Shown one piece after another: positions 24,161 to 35,965 of a stretch of 64,000 nucleotides of DNA. The translations under genes were made by a program, and so were the position numbers. Within the stretch, counting starts at the first letter, position 1. Each line of letters starts with the position of its first letter. Origin of the DNA: Pseudeuparius sepicola (Eukaryota; Arthropoda; Insecta; Coleoptera; Anthribidae); contig OY987302.1 in assembly GCA_963920635.1 (NCBI GenBank), positions 38,071,500 through 38,135,499 on the forward strand. The letters run 5' to 3'. The notes under the pieces were generated by a model. It worked only from the letters and a program-made list of their open reading frames with translations. It had not been told where the DNA came from and did no database searches.

Positions 24161-24549
24161 TACTATATTGTAGGTGGAAGCATACCTACACACGCGGGTT
24201 TAAACTGCTCCTGTTAAAAAAAAAATTTCGTTGTAAAAACTAGTCAAAGATAAGTGAAAATTGGAGAGATGGTGAATAAGTGAGGTTACGAAAGTATTTT
24301 AACTACTGGTAGGTATATCTATTGGAACAGAATTAAAAAACACTTTTCTTTCCAACCAGTTGCAATAAGGACTAGGTATATTCGTACAGTGAGCCTTTTT
24401 AATTTTTATGTTATCTGAGGTTGAACTCGCCTCTCCAACGGTAGTAATTGAAGAAAACATGACAAATGATATTAGTGAGGAACTAAAAAGAGAGCTCTAT
24501 AAAATAGTACAATAAGCAAACCAAACCAAACCACGACACTACAACCAAA

Positions 24550-25258
24550 GTCTAGAGAATACAAAGTTTGAATAATGCTATTGAGAGAATAAACGACAAG
24601 ATAAATAAATGAAACGAAGTTGTAAAAAAAAGTAGAATCACGAGTTTTATACCTGGAAAGAAATGCAAGAAAATACAACATTGTAATTTTTGCCATAGAA
24701 TGTGATAGTGATAACTTATTTAAAGCTATAGCTAAAACTATAGGTGGGTTTACTTTATTACGACCAATGGTGTAGATTTTGTTTATGTCACGTTCTGCAA
24801 TTGAGGTTTCTATAAAATGTATTAAGTTTGGTGGTAGTAGCTTCCTTAAGAATCTCACAGTTTTTAGACTCGCAAGTAAATTAAAAGGAACTGACGTCTC
24901 AATAACCAGTGGTATATCTTTGGAGGATCGTAAGGACCAAAAAATTCTAGTTAATCTTCTCAAGAAAGCCCGAAAAGAGTATCCTGATGCAAATAAAAAA
25001 AATTAAACTGATTGTTAATTAAAATGCTTTTACAACAAGAAAACTATTAGAATTGGAACAAGTACGTGACTTCGGAGACGAGTAGGAAGAAGTAGATATA
25101 CAGGAGGAAGGAGAAAGTATACGCGAGGGAAATAGAGAAATACAGGAAGGTAAACAGATTGCGCAAGTAATCACTAAAGCAATAAACCTCCAAGCGAAAA
25201 TACTGCTCACCAGAAGAACCCAAAAAGAAGAATATCTAAGCTTACAGCCCAAAAAATA
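24550..25258 (+). pseudogene. LINE ORF1 protein relic
   Basis: Frames read NAIERINDKINK, a coiled-coil-like start, then ARKYNIVIFAIECDSDN, FKAIAKTIGG and, in the 24779-25006 frame, SIKCIKFGGSSFLKNLT, KLKGTDVSITSGISLEDR and KILVNLLKKARKE. This layout matches the ORF1 proteins of insect LINEs that carry a coiled coil and an RNA-binding fold ending in a KLKGT-x-V-x-I box. Stops and shifts interrupt it throughout. The long minus frame at 24472-24963 is only its antisense. Confidence 0.7.
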
Positions 25259-25959
25259 AGATCAATAAAGGAACCGCTGGTGGAAACAGAACTCTCCGCA
25301 GAAAGTTACAAAAATGTTCATGTTAATGACTTAAATACTTACGTGACAACTAGACTAGGTAGGCAACTGTCAAAACTGTTTATGTATACAAAACAAAATC
25401 TGCTTCTTGCCAACTAGATCGTTTTTAATAATTGTTAATACCTATCTAATTTTATAGCAATGTGCACATGAATGAGTTTTATTTTTTATGCGACAACCGT
25501 ACGTCATACAAAAAAGATCAAGAGACCTCATTTGCTCAGAAAGAAATAAGGATTTCAAAAATAATTTTACTTTAAGAAAATTCAGTGGCGTAACATATTT
25601 TTCTTTAAAAATATTTAATTCAAAACCCGTACAGACGCCACTGGTAAAAGTAATAAAATTGTTTGTACATCAGAAAATGCATCTTGACGCATAGAAGGCG
25701 TGTACCAAGTTTCACAAAAATATCTAGGGTAATACCAAAGTTATAATAAAAAAAATTCTTGAAATTTTAGTCCCCTGTAGTTCAAAAGTTAAGACTTTTG
25801 GGACATACGTTCATAAGAAGTTTTTTTCTCAAAATGGACCCAAGAATACCTAACCCTCTTAAGTATTAGCATGTTATTAAGAAACACCCTGTATACACGA
25901 TTTCAGAATATCTGAAGCGGAAGCTAGTAATATTTTTATAGTGCAAGGGAATTCCTAGA

Positions 25960-28420
25960 AAATATCAAGTTCAACACCAAAACAGGCTTTTCAATTTTCC
26001 ACTGCAACATTCGAAGCATTAATAAAAATTCTGAAGACATGAGGGTACTACTGAATACGTTTAACGATGATAAATTTTACTTTGACATTATTGTTTTCCC
26101 CGAAACATGGGAAATCACCGATGACAGTTTTTTTTAAGTTGGAAGAGAATGACATGTACTAGATCCATGGAACTTATAACCAAAATGATGGCGTGGTTGT
26201 ATATGTGCATAATATGTATAGAACTGGAACTGACTGTCAATTGGTTTATATTGGTCAGATCAGCTTGTTGAATATTCATATTAAGTCTTTTAACCAAAAC
26301 GTTTTACTTTCCGCAATACATAGGCCTTGCCAGAGCTCTGCTTTCGATTTTGTTACTGACTTACGTTTCTTCCTACAATCAAACACAGCATAGAAACATT
26401 TTATTGTAGGAGATCTGAACATCGACATAAAATCAAGTAAGGACTATTATTGTCAGGAATACTTAAATGTCATAGGAGGCTGGGTTTAAGTCACTAATAA
26501 ATTCATACACCCGAATTAAAAATGGATCAAAAACATGCATAGACCATATCCTGGTAAAGGACTCTTAGGAGGTGAGTGAATATAAATAAATCTTTTGTAC
26601 TCGAAGCAGAAATAACGGACCACTTTCCTGTTATGGTTATTACTGAAACACTATAGCGAATATGACATGGAAAAGTATATTATAATAAAAACAACCTGGA
26701 CATTGCTTTTGACCTGTTTGTAAATAAAACAAAAAATCAAATCATAATCAAAAATCAACTAATGATATTATTCTCAAAAAAAAGTCAAACTAAGACAACC
26801 ATGGATTAGTACAGACCTTGAAAGTGCCTCTCAAAGAAAACAGAAATTGTATAAAATCTAATAAAATAGAAAAGATTTTAAGTAAGAATGATTCGCTACT
26901 TAGCGATGAGATAAAAGAGCCAATTCTTTTAATGAATATTTTTCAAATTAAAAATAAATAAAATGACAGCTTTTTTGAGCCGACTAGTGAAGCAGGGGTA
27001 GAAAATGCTATTTTCGATTTGAAACCAAGAAAGGCGCCATTAATATAATTGAATTAAATATTAAATACCTATTAATATTTTTGATAAATAATATTTAATC
27101 TACAGGGCATTTTCCTTCCTGTTTGAAAATTTCAATAATTAAACCTGTATTCAGGAAGGGTGGCAAGAAGGTAATGCAAAATTACAGACCGATTTCTCTT
27201 GTAACAGGTTTTGCTAAAATAGTAGAAAAAAATATAAAAAATAGAGTACTTTCATTCCTAGACAAACACAAATTAATATCGATTAATCAATTCGGCATCC
27301 ACCGAGGATGCTACTGTATTTATGACCAATAATATTCAAGAAAAATTAGAACAAAACAAAAGAAGTCTTTGTGTTTTCCTAGATCTGGCTAAGGCATTTG
27401 ATACGGTTGATCAAGCGACATTATGTTAGATCATATGGAATATATTGGTTTTAGGGGGATAGTGTTGAGATTGCTTGAGACTTATCTAAGGAATAGAGTT
27501 CAATGTGTACAAATTGCAAATTCCCAAAGTAGACAGACAGACGTGGAATATGGTGTTCCTCAAGGCACAGTCCTGGGGCCGATCTTATTTTTATTATATA
27601 TATGAACCAACTCTTTCACATCACGACTGCCGGAATTGTTTCATCATTTGCTAACGATACAGTGATCCAATATTCAGAGGAGTCCTGGCCTAGGCTGAAA
27701 GAGGTGGCTGAAAGGGATCTTATCAACATCAAATGCTAGTTTGACGAAATGTCTTTGATGATAAATTTTGAGAAAACTAATTTTGTGGCTTTCAGTTGTA
27801 ATGAAACTACTACTCCTAACTTTACAACTTTAAAGCTTAACGCATCTGAAAGTAAATGGATAGAATTAATAAAAGCCAATAGTTAAGTATTTGGGAGTAT
27901 AAATAGATCAAAACTTAAAGTGCTATATACATATTGGTTCTTTAACAAAGAAACTTCGCTCTCTACTGTATAAATTCAAACAACTAAGAAACATATTAGA
28001 TTCATTGAAAATAAGGGTAATTTATCATTCTCTGATTGAATCCCATCTAAAATATGGAATACCTGCGTGGGGTGGTACTTACAAAAATCATCTGAAACAG
28101 ATAGATATATTACAAAAGAGATTTATCAGAATAATGCTACAAAAGACATTTACGTATCCATCGCATTTATTATATGAAGACAGCAAATTACTAGATATCC
28201 GCCAATTATATGTGCACAGTGTAGTTCTATTACAGCATAAAAACAGGGACAAACTGATCGGTATTAAGCATGCGCACTTACCAGGTATAAAGAGAAAGCC
28301 GTAACTAAGAAATATACGAAAGCCAAAGGACAAACGTCATTCATGTAATGTACCTATTTGGCACCACATATCTATAAAATGCTACCAAGAGAAGTTAAGG
28401 AAATAAAAAAAAACATACTT
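25960..28420 (+). pseudogene. LINE ORF2 relic: endonuclease and reverse transcriptase
   Basis: Endonuclease traces: FHCNIRSINKNSEDMRVLL, IIVFPETWEI, NDGVVVYVHNMY, FIVGDLNIDIKSS and CIDHILVKDS. Reverse transcriptase traces: YRPISLVTGFAKIVEK (27185), CVFLDLAKAFDTVDQ, YGVPQGTVLGPILFLLYI (27550) and SSFANDTVIQY (27640). The last replaces the FADD box, one of the two catalytic Asp being Asn. A tail with GIPAWGGTYKNHLKQIDILQ follows at 28055, as in Jockey/CR1-like elements. Many stops and shifts show it is old and inactive. Confidence 0.85.
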
Positions 28421-28430
28421 AATATAACAT

Positions 28431-30067
28431 GGTCTTATGGTTATTGGGTATCTTATTTTAATAATAGTAGCCTCTTTCAAAAAATTAAAACCAAACATGT
28501 AAAAAAACTGTTTCGAGTATTATAGGTTGAAATTTTGCTTTTGAAGATCGATCAATCCTTAAATACGGGATTGTCTCGACTCAACGTAAAACACACATAT
28601 GAAATAAACACAGACACCGAATCTAGACAGTTTATAAAATACCTTTTTCCAGTTGTCCCACTTTATTTCGGTGAAATCCTGTGGTGAAATCGGAGAAAAT
28701 TTTATTCACAACACTGCAAACACCCCACTAAACTAGATTGGCTTGAATTTAATCTACATTTGATACGAATAATTATGATACCCGATACCTTACATGGTAA
28801 TTGTACCAATATAACAATAACGCCGCGGCGGGTTTTCAAAACATTCGAGATATAACTATTGAAGGCGAGCAATGGATTATTATTTACAAGCCAGTATCTC
28901 TGCAGCTTATACTCGTAGATACTTCAAGGTGAACTAAGCGCAATACAGAATGGAAAGTAGGTAGGTATACTAACTTTTATCTCTTTCCACCGTAAACAAA
29001 TTAAAAAAGTATTTCATTAATTACAAGCTACATACAGATAATATTTGTTATTCTGGTCATTATTTTTACAGACTATAGAATTGAATACAACCATAAATGT
29101 CAGTCAATTATTTATAATAATTTTGCAGCTATACAGCAATATAGGTATGCGGATCTGGTATTATGGTCACTCCACAAGTGTTTTTTCTGTCTGGGGTACA
29201 ATGATGTGTAATAATCTCTGAATTGTTACAATGGCCGAGATTCATACAAAATTTTATTCATTGCCGAAATATAAGGCAAGCATGCATCTATTTACGTAAA
29301 TAAAGAACTGAATAAACTCGGACAATTTGCCTGTCAAAAATTAAATCAAGTGAGAATGAGGCGGCTTTATCCCGTCGGTCGCTTAGCAACGGAACGAACA
29401 AAGTCAGTTTCGTGTTCGCCATATTTTATGTTTACTATTATCTAATTGTAAAGATTAAGGTAATATAAAAATGTGGGAAGATATATCAATTTTTGTTGTT
29501 GTTTACCTTTTGGTAATAAAATTGTATGCCTTAATTATTATTTTTCTTATTTGAAACGGCTTTATTGCGCCCTAAGACATTAAGGTGCCACTTAATGCCC
29601 GCAGAACTTAATCATAAAGTCAACTTTAAGCCCCGGCAACGGCAATGAATAAATATTATAAGATGGAGAAGTGCTGCCACTACTTGAGTGCAATAAAATA
29701 TGCAATGTCGCGCGCACCCTTGTTGATGGTGAGCTGGCAAGCTACAAACAAAATACAGTATATTATGTATATAGTATTAAAAAAATACTGCGCAAACATA
29801 CCCGAAAATATAGCATACAATCACAGTCTTCTCAAATTTCAAGCCTTGTATAGACATGTGGCAACGCCGCAGTGGAACGGTTCAACAGGTCTATGCAGTC
29901 TAGCGGGGAACTTTTTTTCGGGCACTTTGATTTTAGTTTATCTTTGCTTATAAATTTCCAACGCTTTTATTTGAATTACAATTAGGTAGATATATATTGT
30001 AATATAATGGGGTGTTTTTGTTCAAAAGACAAAAGTAAAAGCAATAGGTAACAAAATATACACATAA
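28431..30067. other. no gene recognised; short GC-rich spot at 29340-29420
   Basis: Mostly AT-rich. At 29340-29420 a CpG-containing stretch (GGCGGCTTTATCCCGTCGG) stands out and might be promoter-like, but no transcript can be inferred. Confidence 0.4.
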
Positions 30068-30398
30068 GTATACCCGAGGAGTCTTCAGGTACTTGATTTT
30101 TTGTACACCTACTGCAGAAAGTTGCAGTACCTAGTAAATATGCAGTTCCTGCATCAGTAGATACTGCTTGGTCCTGCTCAAGTACTGCCGAGTCCTGCAT
30201 AAATACTGCAGGGTCCTGCACAGGTCCTCCAGAGTCTTGCACATGTACTGCAGAGTCCTGCACATGTACTGCAGAGTCCTGCACAATTACTTCAGAATCC
30301 TGCACACATAAGCACTAAGCGCTGCACGGTCCTGCATAAGTTCTGCAGAGTCCACCAGAGTACACCTACTGCAGAACCTGATGACCCCTCGAGTATAC
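30068..30398. repeat. 21-bp minisatellite bounded by 25-bp inverted repeats
   Basis: The core at about 30170-30310 repeats AGTCCTGCACATGTACTGCAG with a 21-bp period: two identical copies and several diverged ones. The whole is bounded by GTATACCCGAGGAGTC...CAGGT at 30068 and the inverse ACCTGATGACCCCTCGAGTATAC ending at 30398. Read on the minus strand the repeat gives a 7-residue period (QDSAVHV), but there is no sign that it is translated. It may be a small transposable unit with an expanded internal tandem repeat. Confidence 0.8.
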
Positions 30399-31194
30399 CT
30401 AAGTCTGTACTTAGAAGTAAAGTTCCTGGATTGGGAGAGTCAGAACAATAATGTCATTTTTTAACAGAAATAATAATTTTTCAAAAGTTGTATCGATTTT
30501 GTGGATGAAAATAATTTGGGATAGATTGCATGAGCGTAACAAATTTGGTAGGTACTGCGGAAAAATATTATTTTCATTAATTCTTATCACCTACAAGAGG
30601 TAAAACGGGTATATATAATATAATCAATCACCCTGTATATCTGCATACCTACATACATACCAAAAAAATTTATAATTAAATATCTCATTTATTTAAATAA
30701 TGCTGTGGTGTTTTCATTTACCAGAACACAACTGAAGACCATCAGTTATTTCCACTATCAGAGTTGAAGAAATTTCAAATTTGAAAAAAATCAATGAGGT
30801 TTATTAACTGGAATGAAAACAGAAAACCAAAAGATGCAAGGTATAAAACATTCAATATCCGTTAAAAAATCGCAAACCACCAGGAAAAAATATCAATTTT
30901 TGGAACATAAATTAGAAAAACCGAAGTTCCAAGTTCCCAGGTATAGTGAAGGGATCACCAGGCAACTGAAAGTAGTCAAGAAAATCAAATCAAAATCTAT
31001 ATCGTAAGAAAAAATCATGGAGCCAAGAAATAATTATTGAAACTGCACTGAAAATGAAATGTGTATGTGGATCCTCTGGTAACAATTATTTAAGAATTCT
31101 ATAAGTGTTATTATAAAACCTTCGACCATATCTTTAAAAAAATTTGGTAAATATGGAATGGAATTAAAATATTGAATAATGTATAACTTTTAAA
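30399..31194. other. no gene recognised
   Basis: AT-rich; contains an isolated CACCCTGTATAT at about 30630 that may be the end of an old mariner MITE. No partner end was found. Confidence 0.4.
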
Positions 31195-31450
31195 TGTTTA
31201 TGCGCTTCTATAGGAAACAATTTCGCAATGTGTACGAAAAGTTAAATGGGCCTTTATCGGCCGGGTTTTGAATATTTGGTCACTTTTGACGGGCGATTTC
31301 TCCGCGTCTGACGTTTGATGTTTACATCTCGCCAAGGCCTACTTATTGAAAAAATCGTATAATAATGTAGCCCATTATTGTACGATTTCTCTGCTTTTAA
31401 TTACGATTTTGGGACACTTCACTGCCGATTTCAAGAAAACTATTTTATTT
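31195..31450. repeat. dispersed repeat, inverted copy of 10590-10850
   Basis: Carries CCATTATTGTACGATT, ATCTCGCCAAGGCCTACTTA, GGCCGGGTTTTGAATATTTG and ACATTGCGAAATTG-type blocks in the reverse order of the copy at 10590-10850. The two copies are diverged by scattered substitutions. Non-coding, family unknown. Confidence 0.8.
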
Positions 31451-32396
31451 TAATATCTTATTATTATTATTACTATTTATAAATAGTATTTATAAATATC
31501 GTTTATTAATTAGTAATTAATTAAGGTTTCTTAATACGTAATTATATTTTTAGTAAATAATTAACTTTACAACAAGCTCTACCTCGAGTACGGTTAGTAT
31601 AAAATACTGCTCAAGACCAAATTTGTAGAGAATTTTAACTTAATGGCAACTGTTTTTGGAAAATCTACTAAAAATTAGTCGGTGGGTGGTAAGACACATA
31701 ACAAACCATGTGGGCATTTTCAGTCGTCAGTCTTCAAACAGTAAGAGCCAGCAGCGCGTTAGTCATTAAAAAAATTTGGTTGATGAAAATGTTTTATAAA
31801 ATTTAAAATTTTGCATAGAACTAGTTCAAAGTATTTAAAACAAAAAAAAATATAGTCAGCACAAATGCCGTCAGCAGTTAATACAAGGGCGCGACGCGCG
31901 CTTCATTTATAGAGGTCGTTCCGTAATAATAATAATAAAAATAATAATTCTCACCCTCACAATACTCCAAACTAGGAGTACCCCAGAAGCAACCACATGC
32001 TTGTGCAAATGTTTATGTGCAAATATTTGGAGAAAGTGTTCGACAGGTGATTTTTAGGCTCCCCTGCGTAATTATTCCAGCCTTAAGAGGGATAAAAAAA
32101 ATGGTCTTGATTTTTTTCTCACAAACGGTTTATTCTAGAAACTTGAATTTTGGGATACATTACCAACACGTCGGAAGACACTTTACGGTAGGATTACTTT
32201 TTGCACCCCACGGGCGTAGCCAGGATTTAGTTTTGGGGGGGTTTAGTTTGAGAAGTAAATAAAACAACAAAAATATACTTACATGAAATTTAATATCTAT
32301 ATATTCATCCGAAAAACTACGACATATTTATAAAGTTCTTAACCTTAAATGAAATGGATAAATTAATTTCGTTCCTCTGCGCTAAATCTAAAACCA

Positions 32397-32904
32397 TTAA
32401 AGAAGAAATCTTCGGCTTTTTCTTTTAAATATATCCACTACTTCATCTGCATGAATTTCTGTTCCATAGTGAATGTTCATTAGAGCCAAACCATTAAGTC
32501 TGTTTTCACTTGTAGTGTTTCGTAAATAGTTTTTCAGTCTCCGTAGGCTCGAGAAAGACCTTTCTGGGGTAGCAGTGGATACAGGAATGGTAGCCAAGAT
32601 TTGTAGTAATGTGTAAATATTATGATAAAGGTTTTTATCGCACATATCTAGGCATTCCAAACTAGATTTCGGGGTAGGCAGTCTTGTTATCAGCATGCAA
32701 GGTAGCTGAAGCTTTGATAGCTAAATCCAAATTTGTTTCTTTATTAGAAACCCCTTGACCTTGACTACACCACTTTTTCCAGTAGTCCATACCTTTAAGT
32801 TTATCACCCTTCCTTTTTTTCCCCTCCATTTTTCGACAGTAATAATGATTCACGTATCTATCCTTAACAAGGTCATCGAATAACAGCGCACTAAAATTAC
32901 TCAC
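32397..32904 (-). pseudogene. hAT transposase, internally deleted
   Basis: The first frame starts MSNFSALLFDDL at 32904 and includes RYVNHYYCRKMEGKKRKGDK and MDYWKKWCSQG, an N-terminal region seen in hAT proteins of the zinc-finger MYM-like group. The second, in another frame, runs to 32397 and reads LLQILATIPVSTATPERSFS, then LRRLKNYLRNTTSENRLNGL and ALMNIHYG. That is the hAT C-terminal dimerisation domain. The catalytic core between them is deleted and the joining frame is shifted at about 32690. Product is non-functional as a transposase. A protein made only of the N-terminal 80 residues could be expressed. Confidence 0.85.
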
Positions 32905-33013
32905 TTACACGGTACACTTAATTCTCTTCACTATTCGTTCACCACTTTTCACTTTTATTCGCTTCGAGTTCGCATTGAACAATACTGCCGTAAGCGCGGT
33001 CACGCGCCGCGGC

Positions 33014-33028
33014 GCCGCTTATATAGCA
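33014..33028 (-). promoter_or_regulatory. TATA box of the hAT promoter
   Basis: Read on the minus strand the sequence is GCTATATAAGCGGCG, a strong TATA box about 115 bases upstream of the ATG at 32904. It lies in a CpG-rich stretch (33000-33025) unlike the AT-rich surroundings, consistent with a self-contained element promoter. The start of transcription would be expected near 32990. Confidence 0.55.
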
Positions 33029-33997
33029 GCCCAGTAGCCGTCCAGAAACTTCCACGAACTTCCACAAAGTTCCGCTCATTTCGACCGAGGGGCGTGGCGA
33101 ATAATCGAGAAACAACGCAAAGTGTCCCTACAATACAAAATAGTTCGGCTGCAACTGCGTCTGCCTCTCGTCAAAAGATGACGCTAGGCGCTACTATTAC
33201 TACATATATTCAAACGTAATAATAATTTAACTCTTCACTCCTCGTATTTTTTCGGTATAATATTAGGTAATATTTTGCTTATTTCGGGGGGGGGGGGGGG
33301 GGGGTTTGAACCCCCGAAACCCCCCCCTTGGCTACGCCCGTGTTGCACCCTATGAACCCTAAGGGTAGAAACCCGAATCACCTATTCGTCTTTTCTACAG
33401 AACTTTTTTGTAAATAGATTTGTTTAAAAAGAAAATTTAGAAACTTTTTTTACTTCTGTTATTTTTTCATTAATTTAATAATTTGCCTGGAAAAAATACT
33501 TTTTTGTTCCGTATTTAAATGCAGGTATTGGCAGTCACGATTATAGTAGGCGGGTGTCATTTTTGTCACTTTCGTATTTTCCTGTAGACAGGCTGTTCCA
33601 AATTAAGTCGGCACTATTGGTAACTTTTTTGTTATTGAAGATATGCCATAGGTTGATTTGCGAAAAAATTGTATTTTTTGCGCTGATTACAATGGTGAAA
33701 GCAGAAAAAAATTAAACATCGCGTTTAGGAGATATTGCCAAAAATATATCCTTTTTTTAATGGAACACCCTATATGTTATTTCACAGATCGTAACACAAT
33801 TTAATTCTGCACAAAATAATAAATCGATTAGAGATCTGCAGAGAGAAATTGGTCTTCCGTTACACACAATTTTACGAAACGATTCAAAATAGGCTAGAAC
33901 ATCAATTTGAGTATCTTCGTTGATGATACACATTTTCTTCGTCCGTTTTTGGAAGAAAACTGATTTATTTTGCCTGAATCGACAGTATAACATTGAC

Positions 33998-34314
33998 TAC
34001 GTTTATCTCGTGACAACTCGATCGGATTGAAATGGATCCAGTTGAGTTATGTCAAATCTTTTATAATTCTACGTTTACATCACCAGTATTGAATCCTACG
34101 GTTTTCAATCCTCCCTAGGGACGTTAACTTATTGTACTTATTCCACAGTAGGTTGGTGCACATTCTGGCCAACTTCTGTTTGGAAATAGCGGCTTGACTT
34201 GAAATTTTAAATATGATTGAATTTCAATCTGTAAGGTTTACGCCGTCTATTTGAGTCCGCTCCAGTGAATTCAAACCTCTCTCAATCGGATCAAACGCGT
34301 TGAGATAAACGTAG
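33998..34314. mobile_element. 317-bp MITE in the loop of the inverted repeat
   Basis: Begins CTACGTTTATCTC at 33998 and ends with the inverse GAGATAAACGTAG at 34314. The next bases also partly mirror (ATCGGATTGA at 34020 with TCAATCGGAT at 34281). There is no coding sequence. The ends differ from the mariner type, and flanks share CATT(G/T) only loosely. Confidence 0.7.
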
Positions 34315-34540
34315 GCATTTAAAAGTATCAGCGGTCTGGAACATACCTGTCAGGAAATAACAGTTGGTAACAGTATTTAAATTTGACGTTTGTACTACTT
34401 ATACATAGAAAAGCCTCCTTGATTTAGCGTTGTTGATAACAAATTCACAGACTACTCTGTTTTATAGTAAAATATCAAAATATCTGCCTAGTTCTTTGAT
34501 TTACATGAAAAAGTTATACAGATTTTTTGTGCAGAATTAA
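34315..34540. other. no feature recognised beyond the repeat loop
   Basis: Remainder of the loop between the two arms, AT-rich and without motifs. Confidence 0.4.
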
Positions 34541-35965
34541 AATGTGTTTCTATCTGTGAAATAATGTACAGGGTGTTCCATTTAAAAAAAGTACATTTTT
34601 GGCAATATATCGTAAACGCGATGTTAATTTTTTTCTGTTTTCAGCATCATAATCAGCACAAAAAATACAATTCTTTCCAAAATCAACCTATGGCCTATCT
34701 CCAATATTAAAAAAGTTACCAATAGTGCCGAGTTAATTTGGAACAAGGAAAAGAAATGTTTCGGGCAAATTTAAAAAACGAAAATGGAGGCAAATGTTCA
34801 TTTTTTTTATTTAAATATCACAGAATGTATTTCTTACTCGCTCGTAAACAGTAAAATACGAAACTAACAAAAATGATAACCGCCTACTATGTTTTCATGT
34901 AATCGTGTCAGTACCTGCATTGAAATAGGGAGAAAAAGTTAGTCAAAAAATAAAATGAGTAAAAAAGTGTTTAAATTTATTTTAATACCGAATACGAATT
35001 TTTCTTTTTAAATAAACCAACTTAGAGAAAAGTTCTGTAAAAAAGACGAATAAATAAGTGTTTCCGGTTTCCCTTAGGATGCATAGGGTGCAGAAAATAA
35101 TTCTACCGTAAAGTGTCTTCCGACTTCAGGCTAACGTGTCCCAAAATCCAAGTTTCTAGATTAAGCCGTTTTGAGAAAAAAAAACAAAATCAAATTTTGT
35201 TGTCTCTTATAAGGCTGGAATAGCTTTGCAGGGGAGCCTATCGAGAAATTTTACATGATAGTCCTCCCCTTAAAATCACCTGTAAACACTTTCTCCAAAT
35301 GTTTGGACATAATTACGGAACACCCTTTATAAATGAAGCGCGTAGCGCGACCTTCTATTGATTCGGGCTGACCTTGTTTTAAATACTATATGAACTAGGT
35401 ACTTCTACCCAAAATTTTAAATTTATAAAACTTCACCAACCAAATTTTTTAATGACTATAGCCTGGACCAACACTATATTAACTATAGCGTGCTGCTGAC
35501 GCGTACCTTTACAATAGTTGGAAGACTGACAGTTGTCTTACTGTCTTACTATCCACAGACTACTTTTTAGATTTTCTAAAACGGTTGAGACATACATGTT
35601 TTTTTTTTTTTTCAAGTTTGGAGCTGCTCCTGCGCCAGCTGTTAGCAGAAGTTGCTGACTGATGGTAGGCTGTTGATACACAACCTATATATGAGCTAAT
35701 GTTAAAATATCAGCCTTTCTAAAACTGCTGCATTTTTGGTTCCTCAGTTTTCGGACTAAAAAAGGAAAATTGCAATGAGAGAGACAAAAGTTTCGCCTTC
35801 ACTAAAATCGTTTTAGGGCTGTTATTTAGCAGATTAATCCACATACCTACGTATCCAACTTTCCAACTCCAGAAAAAGAGTTGAGTGAAGGAAGTATTTC
35901 AAAAGATTCCTGCCAGAAAATGGAAAGTACCTAATGGTAATGATATTTGATATGGCTTATTGCAT

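Larger units (their letters stand above)
24430..28430 (+). mobile_element. degraded non-LTR retrotransposon (LINE), two ORFs
   Basis: Remnants of an ORF1 protein (24550-25258), an apurinic-type endonuclease (about 25960-26580) and a reverse transcriptase with C-terminal tail (27100-28420) lie in the correct order on the plus strand. The gap at 25340-25950 has no LINE coding sense and ends in a mariner-like ACACCCTGTA, so it probably includes an insertion. The order EN then RT excludes R2-type LINEs; a Jockey/CR1/L2-like clade is likely. A 3' tail could not be located. Confidence 0.85.
32209..33342 (-). mobile_element. hAT element, non-autonomous, perfect 8-bp TSD
   Basis: Both ends start CACGGGCGTAGCCA (32209 on plus, 33342 on minus), followed by G-rich runs. 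The flanks carry the identical 8-bp duplication TTGCACCC at 32201-32208 and 33343-33350, diagnostic of hAT insertion. It contains the C-terminal part of a minus-strand transposase and a compact promoter. It interrupts the left arm of the 31640-35590 inverted repeat and is therefore younger. A run of about 20 G lies near the right end. Confidence 0.96.
31640..35590. mobile_element. large inverted-repeat element, left arm interrupted by hAT
   Basis: The left arm (about 31640-33810) and right arm (about 34540-35590) are inverted copies. Shared blocks include GCGCGCTTCATTTATA, GGAGAAAGTGTT, GGAAGACACTTTACGGTA, GGCACTATTGGTAAC and ACAGGGTGTTCCATTT. Without the 1.14 kb hAT at 32209-33342 the arms are about the same length. 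The inner loop holds GACGATTCAAAATAGG-type sequence and a plus frame SIRDLQREIGLPLHTILR (about 33825-33880), a helix-turn-helix trace of a mariner-like transposase. The element is probably an old mariner derivative with very long TIRs. Confidence 0.75.

Noticed and set aside
24472..24963. 163-aa minus-strand frame
   Set aside because: Antisense of the LINE ORF1 relic, whose plus-strand frames show the family motifs.
29982..30305. 107-aa frame with QDSAVHV repeats as a repeat protein gene
   Set aside because: Produced by the 21-bp minisatellite; a multiple-of-three period keeps the frame open without selection, and flanks show no gene structure.
30379..30398. CTGATGA box as another hammerhead
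   Set aside because: No GAAA box or stem II follows; it is part of the terminal inverted repeat.
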